Shown: one piece after another, positions 56,823 to 64,000 of the stretch
Numbering within the stretch: position 1 is the first letter of the stretch
How the letters are laid out: every line of letters begins with the position of its first letter
DNA from: Chloranthus sessilifolius
Lineage: Eukaryota > Streptophyta > Magnoliopsida > Chloranthales > Chloranthaceae
Length of the DNA: 64,000 bases
Reading direction: 5' to 3'
Assembly: GCA_021018995.1 (NCBI GenBank)
Contig: CM037590.1
Location: 105,773,097 to 105,837,096 of the forward strand
Made by a program: the position numbers and the translations under genes
The notes under the pieces: model-generated
What the model was told of the DNA's origin: nothing
Seen by the model: the letters and a program-made list of their open reading frames with translations, nothing else
Database searches by the model: none

Positions 56823-59100
56823 TATAAAATTGCTACACTGGAGATTTAGTTTTGTGAAAGGTGACCCTTCATCGGCATAATTTATGACTGAGAGATCTTT
56901 GATAAGGTGAAGGTTAAGGCTATTGATCCTTTTCTCAAAGTCGCGAAGTATCTCATCCGGTATGATCACTAGCTTGTTGTTTAGCTTGGATGCCTTGCGT
57001 CTTTGTGCAGGAGTGGGGACAGAAGCCTTAGGAGAAAAGTCTCCTTGTTGGTCACAAAATTGGTTCGAGACGAAGGGTCCCCTTTCTTTTATGAAGTTTT
57101 CTGATTTTTTTGGATTTTGTATTTTTGAATTGCTAGGGTTTTCTATTTTTTCTATTTTTTTGATTTTCGATAATAGATATGGTACAAGGTCGGTCGCCTC
57201 AAGAGGTGCCAAGAGAGTTGCTTCCTCTAATTGTGGGAGCGAGACGACTACTAAAACTGTTCAAGCGATTCTTCGAAAAATATGGACTTGTTTTGAATTT
57301 AACATTTTTTTTGGAGTCCTCATATGACGAGATCTTTTGAATAAGTGACGCTGGTGACAGTGGCACTAACGTTCAGATTTCCTCTATCACATTGATCGCC
57401 TCTTTTCGAAGAAGCTCTGAAGATTGTAATCGGTGAACTATCATCCTCTGAGTTATAATATAACTACTCTTCCTGTCGAGGGTGACCTGCTAAGGGATCC
57501 TTAGGGATAGTGAGCTCTTTCCCTTGAACTTCATAGTATGTTAAGATGAATATGCATGCTCGACAATGAGGCTGGTAATGGTGTGAAATGCAGGGAGATC
57601 CCCAAAGGCATTCCCATCCTTCTGAGCCAGAGTCAGGGCTGACATCGAGCTCGTTTTCTTAATCCGACAATGCCTGAAGTCCTTGGTTGGCCTACTTTGC
57701 TAACTCAAGTGCAGGGAGGTCTATCTAGTAGTCCTCGTCATCGCTCAGAGGGGATTGCTTTTCTTCCTCGAGAGATTTTCAAAATATTTGGAGTTGTGGC
57801 GAGTTTGGGGATGGAGGAGTCTCTAGTTCAAATTCCTCTTCAAACTCAATGAGAGCAATGTGAGTACTTTCTTTGGGGTCGACCAGATGGCCGTCAGGAT
57901 TTTCTTCTTCTTGTGTCGATAGTTGAGCTAGTAGGGGATTCGAAGTGAATTATGACCCGTGTCATGGGCCATCGTAATGCTTATCGTGGTAATCGTCCAT
58001 CTCCGGAGGTGCATCGCATATAAGCATAAATGGAGTCCTCGTATGAGAATTTGATGCATTGGTGGTATGTGGAGGTAACGGCCTTCATTGACTCTAGCCA
58101 TTTTTTTCCTAAGATAAGATTTTAAGCACTGGAGGAATCAGAAATATGAAAAGTGACGTCTTTTGTTACAGGTCCAAGGTGAACCTGAAGTTTGATAGTT
58201 CCTTTGCCGAAATGATGTGAGCCGTTATAAGCTATAAGAGATAGTGCTGAGGGCATGACATCCTGCTCCATGTACTAGAGCGTCTTTAACATTGTAATAG
58301 GGTAGATATAAAGTCCTACTCCTGTATCGGCCAACACATAGGGTACAGAGAATCCTCTAATTATGACTGTAAGGTATATGGGAGCTAAACTTCTGCGGAG
58401 CGACTCTTTAGGCTTGTTTGTGTCTGTGAAAGTGAGTGCCGGACGTTATGCCATGACCGAGGTGATTTGATGTAGCTCATGTAATGTTGTGTCCTCGTCC
58501 ACTTGTGTGTCTTCAAGCGTCTTTATCAGTAGTCGGTGATGGTCAGGTGATTTCTTGATGAGTTTTAGTATTAATATCTGGGCTGGGATCTTCTGAAGAT
58601 GCCATAGAAGATCATATTCTTATCCTGGCTCGAGTGTAATTTCTTTGCCTGACTGATGAGTCTTGGGTGCGGGTGGTTGGAGTTGCTTAGGTGCAGGGAT
58701 TGGTGGAGGGATGATGTGAGGTGGGGGAGACAAGTTAATTTCTTTTTCTCTCATGTTCCCCTCTGGTGGTTGTGTGTTCATGAAATCCTTATTTCGAGGA
58801 AAAGGCGGAGGAAGATAATTGGTTCCTGACTTAAGAATCGAGCAAGTCAGTTGTTGACTGAACTCGATGTTGCTCAATGTTAATGTATCCATGAAGTGAG
58901 TGAAATTCGAGGATGGAGCGTGTATTTGCACTGTGCCGCTCTAAGGTGGGAGGTACTGTGTGTAATCCTCTTCCTCTAGGAAAGCAGAGACCAATGTCTC
59001 ATACGGGTTCAGATGTTCTTCTTGTTCACTCTCTTCTATGTTTAGTAAACACTCGGTCCTTGTCTCGTCTTCTTAGCTTGGGGTCTTTCAGGTGACACTG
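56823..59100 (-). pseudogene. Protease and flanking gag-pol part of element C
   Basis: The minus-strand trace shows a protease-like active site (VLADTGVGLYIYPITML, about 58285-58345). Proline-rich linker sequence lies upstream of it (PPPHIIPPPIPAPKQLQPP, about 58620-58931). The part from 56823 to about 57300 is the linker between protease and RT, cut off from RT by element D. The rest is decayed, with many breaks and no long open frame. Confidence 0.65.
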
Positions 59101-59552
59101 TCTACCCATGCGACGATTTGGGATGCAGTTTGAAGAACATGATCTTCATACTTCGGTTCTGAATCGGACGAGGGGAGCGGCAATGATGTTGGCTCAGGAT
59201 TTGGAGGGGTTAAAGGTTCTGGTGGGTGATTATAAGGGAATGGCCTTCGGAGCCTAAAAGAGTGGACTGGTATTTGAGTGAATTTTGGGTAAGGAGGTGG
59301 GCTCGGCAGGGCAATTCAAGTGATCAAGGCCTAGGGGTGCGGGGGTGAAGGAGCCCTCATAGGGGTGGTGAAAGTGTTTGAAGGTTAGATGCGGGTGATT
59401 AAGGTGGAGGGCTGGAAAGAGGATTGACCGGGAAGATCCATGGTGGTGACCTGGGCTGGTGTTCCTTGGTTGTGATTGGGAATGGGGTTATTAATGATTC
59501 CTAAGTTTTGCAATGGTTGACTATTATTAGGTTTAGGATTCCTAAGTGCCTC

Positions 59553-61128
59553 TCAGTCGATTTGGTTTCGGTCATTCATGTCATAGATTACATCCCGGAG
59601 GACCCAATAGTCTTCCAGATTATGTCCCGCGTATCGATGGAACACACAGTATTTGCTATAGTCTAGATTTATCAGCCATGGTCGGGGTCTTTCCTCTAAG
59701 AAGTGAAGGATATTCTGAGTGTTAAGGAGATGAAAGATGTTAGGGATTGTATCAGGTAAAGGGAGATATTGTTCTCGCCTCGACTGATAGGGGCCTCTAG
59801 TTGGGTTGAAGTTTTGTGGTGGGGGTACGTTATTGTAGCTCTGCATGTGGGCCGGTCGATTCTGTGTTGTATTCTGATTCTGGTAAGTGTTGGAATATTA
59901 GTTTTTGTTTTGGTATTAGCCCTGATTCTGGTTTTAGCCTTGGTTCTGGTTCGCATATCTTTATTGATTCGCTCCTTGATTTTGGTTTGTGTACCGTTGC
60001 TGATTTTGGTTATGCCCAAAATTTCTTAGTTGGAAGTTTCTGCTCACTGAGTTCTGCCCTTGGTTGATAATGGTGTTAACCTGCTCAGTTTCTGAGGCTT
60101 TCTTATTATTTTTTGACTTTGATTCACTGGAAGAGCCTACTCTCGACGTGACTATGGATAGGGCGAGGTCTCCGCCTTTAATGCGATGCGCTAGTCGAGA
60201 TGCTTGGGAGTGGACTGCAGTGAAGTCGGGGCCGTCACTTATGACGAGCGCACTCTTTAATGGTTTTCTAGTGTTATTGATGATAATGTCAACCGAGTCT
60301 TTCTCTTTCATCGAAGTGTCGGTCCTTGCAGCGAGCTTCCTCCATCTGGCGATAAAGTCGGCGAACTCTTCATTGAGTCCTTACTTTGTCACCATTAGAT
60401 CACTGAGACTGACTGTTTCTTGGATTAAGTGTTTGTATTGGTCTATGAATTGACCAACTAAATCGTTGAATGTATTTATCTTATACAACAGGAGTCCCGC
60501 AAACTAGTCTAGAGCTTCTCCTTCTAACGAGCATTGAAAATAGTGGATGAGGAGTCCTTGATTATCGTGTATGGATCGACAGTTATTGCAAAAGAGGGCC
60601 AAGTGATGGTTTGTATTTCCCGTGCCATTGTATTTGGTAAAATTTGGCGGTTTGAATCTCATCAGTAAGTTAATTCGACGTCCCGATAAAATTTGTCGAA
60701 TTCGAATGAGTGACCAGGGCGTTCTCTCTTGGCCATGTATTCATCGAGCATATTGGGGAGATCTTCGACCTTGATGGTGTTGTCTTTTGGAGTAACCCAC
60801 AAGCAAACCTTGTCTGGAGAATCATCGTTGAAGAATGTGTGAGTAGGTTGTCTCAATGGTGAGGCGCGGGCTGACACCGTGCTCGGGGTAGGAGGCGGCC
60901 TTTCCTATCGTTCTTGTTCTTCTGAATATTTTCGTGCCCTAATGGTCTCGTATGCAGCAGCCAATCCTCAAAGCAATTCTTTGGCGTCATCATCTCCTCT
61001 TTGTATTCTCTGAATACCGAGTTCTACGATTTATTGAGCAGTGAGGTTTTGTCCAGTGCTACTATCTCTCCCGTTATGATTATTTCCAGTGTGCGGGTAG
61101 AGAAGGGATTTTCCTGATCGCCAGCCAT
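59553..61128 (-). pseudogene. gag region of element C
   Basis: The trace starts at about 61128 (ATGGCTGGCGATCAGG on the minus strand). It includes RPGHSFEFDKFYRDVELTY (near 60662-60720), a capsid-type region (about 60300-60560) and a linker rich in Asn and Gln. The C-terminal Cys/His part is YCVFHRYAGHNLEDYWVLRD, a variant of the pattern usual at the end of Tat gag. Simple Gln/Asn-rich repeats lie at about 59870-60010. It is broken in several places. Confidence 0.75.
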
Positions 61129-61518
61129 GTTAATCTCAGGTTCTCATAGGATGGAATCGTAAAGTGATTCTTCCTCGTATACGGGGTTGTCGTGATATCC
61201 CCACAACGGAGGGTCTCTTAAACTCACTCTTCGTATACCGGACATCTTGAGTCTTTGGCGACGACTCATATATTTAAGAGAATTCAAAATGATGCGATGG
61301 GAAGAGAAAAGCAGGAAAATAAAATAAAAATTAACTATCTAAGAAAGAAAGAGTTTAGTAAAAGTGTCCCATCGCGATCGCCGGTCTGTGGTGCGAGCTT
61401 TTTCTGGGTTCCTTTCAATCCCCATTGAATCAGTGGCCCAATTCTTTCCTGAGCAGACTCTGACAATGCAGTGTTTTTGGATGTTGAAAATAAGGGAGAT
61501 TGCTAGGAAGATTCCTAG

Positions 61519-61534
61519 TTTGTTGCGATCGCCA
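61519..61534 (-). promoter_or_regulatory. Primer-binding-site region of element C
   Basis: Next to the 5' LTR end the minus strand reads TGGCGATCGCAACAAA. Fragment E has a changed form at the same place (TGACAATCGCAAATC, about 38711-38725). The position is right for a primer site, but I cannot assign the tRNA. Confidence 0.5.
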
Positions 61535-61789
61535 GCTGTAGATATTTAACAACGCTGCAACACGTCAATGATCACGCTTTAAATCGGGTGTGGGTTTCTT
61601 TTTTACTGAATCGTCGGTTTGCCAACGTCAACCGCACTAACTCTTCTTGTAATTTAGATAGTTTAGTTTTTTTCTTTCTTTATTATTGCTATGATTCTAC
61701 TTGGCTTAAGTTTCCTAGTTCTATTATGAATCTGACTATGTGAATTTGTCGTAGTAAATTAATCTACTATCCTAGTATCCTTATCCTAG

Positions 61790-62290
61790 TATAAGTTTAC
61801 TTGGTTTAACTATTCTAATCTTATGAGGAGGCTAATTAGTTTACTATTTTAATCTTATTAAAAGTCTAATTAATTTAATTTCCTAATCTTACTAGGAGTC
61901 TAATTAATTTAGGTGTTGTGACCTTATTAGAAATCTAATTAATTTAGTTTCTTAATCGTATTAGAAGTCTGATTAATATTAGTCTCCTAATTGTACTAGG
62001 AATGCAAATATATCAATTCTAATAAAACTCTAATTAAATCAATCATGCTAGTTGTATTTAAAATCTAATTAAAACAAATATATTAATTTCACTCAAATTC
62101 TAATTAAAGCAATTATACTAGTTCTACTGAAATTCTAATTAAAACAAGTATACTAATTTTACTGAAAATCTAATTAAGGCAAGTATACTAATTGTATTGA
62201 AATTCTAATTAAGGCAAGTATACTAATTTTATTGAAATTCTAATTAAAGCAATAAATTAATTTCACTAAAATCTAATCAAAATAAATGGA
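61790..62290 (-). repeat. AT-rich degenerate tandem repeat in element C LTR
   Basis: Units of about 40-45 bp built on CTAATTAAAGCAAGTATACT and AATTTTACTGAAATT recur roughly ten times with decay. LTR E carries a weaker version. Confidence 0.7.
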
Positions 62291-63532
62291 CTAATTTTAC
62301 TAATTCTAAGAAAAGGAGTTTTGGGCCCGCTATGCTAAGGAGGATTGGCCTTGTTCTCGAGTACCCTCCGTAAGCTCCCTAGGGCAAATCGGTTGGTTGA
62401 GATTAAAGTAAATTAAATTTTGAATTATAATATAGTATTATTTTGGATTTTTAAAGTTGATTTGGGATTATAATTATGGATTAAATTATGAAACTAGAAA
62501 TTAAGAACTGAATTATAAGTTGGGATTTTGAAAATCTTAAATTAAGGAATTAAAACTAAAATTTAAAATCTAAAGACTGAATTTGGGACCGAAATCAGAA
62601 AATCAGACCGTATGATTAAGGACTGGTTCTAGAAATTAAGAAGTAGAACCAGAGATTAATAATATGACTAGAGATGAAGATTTCAGAACAAAATTAAAGT
62701 CTAAGGTCGGTGATTAGGCCGTCAGATTAAGGACTGGTTCTAGAAACCAAGGACTAGAACCAGAGATCGAAAATTACGGTCTAAAAAAATAGGGGTGCTA
62801 CGGTCTAAGACTGAAAATTTCAATATTAATAATTAATCTAAGAATAACCTAAATCTAAGAACTAAAACTAAGGTCGAAAACTAAAGACTAGATTCTTACC
62901 TAAGGCCGGGGTTGCGGAGAGGAATCTCGAAATTCGAAGCTCGGATGAGGGGGACTTGAAGCTTGAATCTCGAAGTCATGGCTCTATTTCTCTCTGTGTT
63001 CGCTCTGTGTGCCCTCTCTTTTTTCGTCCCCCTTCTTTGAGGTGAATTAAAAAGGGTCTTTTATAGGTTTTTCTCTAATTAAACGCTCTATTTCAAGCAT
63101 TTAAATGGATTGCGCGCTGGTTGCCCTGTGCTTAATGGCTTTGAGTCAGTCACCGACTTAGTGAGCGACCAACTGACTGGCTCAGCTGAGTTTCCTAGTT
63201 CTAATCACGTTAGGACTAATTGCGCACCTGGTTTGGGGTGTGCAATTCGATTAAGTATTTCATTTGAAGCGCTTAATCATGGAATCTTAGGGGTCAAGGA
63301 CTGTGAGACTAGGTCGGGTGCAGGCCAATTGCGCGCTGGTGGTGGGGCGCTCAATCCAATCACGTGTGCCATGTGGAGCACGTAATCGAGTCTCGAGGTG
63401 GTCTGGAAAAGGAAGTCTAGTCTGAGAGGGGATTGATTACACGTTTGTGAGTTTGCGTGCAATCAAATTGTGTGCATGATTTAGGCGCATAATTCTGGGT
63501 TGTCTGAGTCTGGGTCGGGTCTGAAATGCCTG

Positions 63533-63850
63533 GCTATTATTTCAGTAAGTATTTCAACTATATACTATTATTTCCGTATATAGTCTCCCTACATTGGAGT
63601 CTGAGCCACAAAGCTATTGTTTCAGCTTGTGTTCAACCATGTACTATTGTTTTAGCGCATGGTTCCCATGCTAGGGTTATGGGGCTTGAGCCATAGAGCT
63701 ATTATTTCAGCTTGTGTCTAGCCATAAACTATAATTTCAGCATATGGTCCCCACGCTAGGGTTATGGGGCTTGAGCCACAACGCTATTGTTCCAGCTTGT
63801 GCCCAGCCATATACTATTGTTTCAGCATATGGTCCCACATTAGGGTTGTG
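63533..63850 (-). repeat. Four-unit tandem repeat of about 85 bp in element C LTR
   Basis: The word GCTATTGTTTCAGCTTGTG or a variant begins at 63533, 63613, 63698 and 63783, so units are about 80-85 bp. LTR E has only about one unit (about 36530-36640). Confidence 0.8.
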
Positions 63851-63955
63851 AAGTTTTTAGAGAAGGTAAGTCCCTTTTCGAAAAGTCACGGGTAAGGTCA
63901 AAAGTTAACCGAATAGATTTGTATATCCTGAGAGGGCAAAATGGGGGTGTCTGCA

Positions 63956-64000
63956 GAGTGGTATTGTAGGGCTGAAATGTGTTGAAAGTGAACCTGTCGA
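63956..64000. other. Flank outside element C 5' LTR
   Basis: 45 bp of sequence beyond the LTR; nothing recognised. Confidence 0.4.

Larger units (their letters stand above)
38896..63955 (-). mobile_element. Element C: Tat-type Ty3/gypsy LTR retrotransposon (minus strand, interrupted by D)
   Basis: Right to left: 5' LTR (63955-61537), primer-site region, gag, protease, then RT, RNase H, a second (archaeal-type) RNase H and integrase, with chromovirus D inserted between the protease and RT parts. The second RNase H between RNase H and integrase is the hallmark of the Tat lineage. A 3' LTR in the expected orientation was not found; instead the oppositely oriented LTR E adjoins the left end. It is a strongly decayed fossil with many breaks, older than A, B and D. 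The left limit is set where homology of E's leader ends and is approximate. Confidence 0.82.
61537..63955 (-). repeat. 5' LTR of element C
   Basis: 2419 bp. In minus orientation it begins TGCAGACACCCCC at 63955 and ends AATATCTACA at 61537. It has a four-unit tandem repeat near its start (63533-63850), the GCGC/AATT words (about 63095-63490), a TATA box (minus strand CCTATAAAAG, about 63058-63067) and an AT-rich repeat array in R/U5 (about 61790-62290). It is the inverted relative of LTR E. Confidence 0.85.

Overview
This is repeat-filled plant DNA. Athila-, Tat- and chromovirus-type Ty3/gypsy LTR retrotransposons, which together point to a plant, make up almost all of the 64 kb. The species cannot be told from the window. 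I see no convincing host protein gene and no tRNA, rRNA or CRISPR locus.

Layout. Element A (Athila type, minus strand) runs from beyond the left edge to 34522. Its 3' LTR is cut by the window edge (1-1535) and its 5' LTR is split in two (14321-14820 and 32535-34522), because a related element B (Athila type, plus strand, 14821-32534, whole in outline) inserted into it in the opposite orientation. B is flanked by the 5-bp target duplication CCATG. A short unclassified stretch (34523-36434) follows. It carries a degenerate array around CCCATCGCGAC. Next comes a Tat-type LTR with a piece of leader in plus orientation (E, 36435-about 38895). Then comes a minus-strand Tat-type element C (about 38896-63955) whose 5' LTR lies at the right end and whose matching 3' LTR is not found. 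C is interrupted by chromovirus D (plus strand, 43879-56817, 5-bp target duplication TATAC).

How the parts work together. All elements carry the usual gag, protease, reverse transcriptase/RNase H and integrase regions, now mostly decayed. Beyond pol, A and B carry a large extra gene whose product begins with a basic, nuclear-signal-like stretch and contains the domain usually called 'putative plant transposon protein' or Athila env-like. They also carry a small charged ORF. Chromovirus D, from a different clade, carries a post-pol gene with the same domain. In both lineages the gene is preceded by an array of short CpG-containing motifs that matches the array in that element's own LTR (CGCGA motifs in A and B; TCGATTAATCGA in D). 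In D a TATA box and a plant-like 5' leader follow the array. This repeated design, a cognate motif array in the LTR and again before a probably nuclear post-pol protein, is the most interesting thing in the window. I read it as a possible self-recognition or expression module, and that reading is inference.

Ages, from hand comparison of parts of the LTR pairs: A, B and D differ by roughly 3-6 percent between their own LTRs (low millions of years at usual plant rates). The C/E family looks clearly older.
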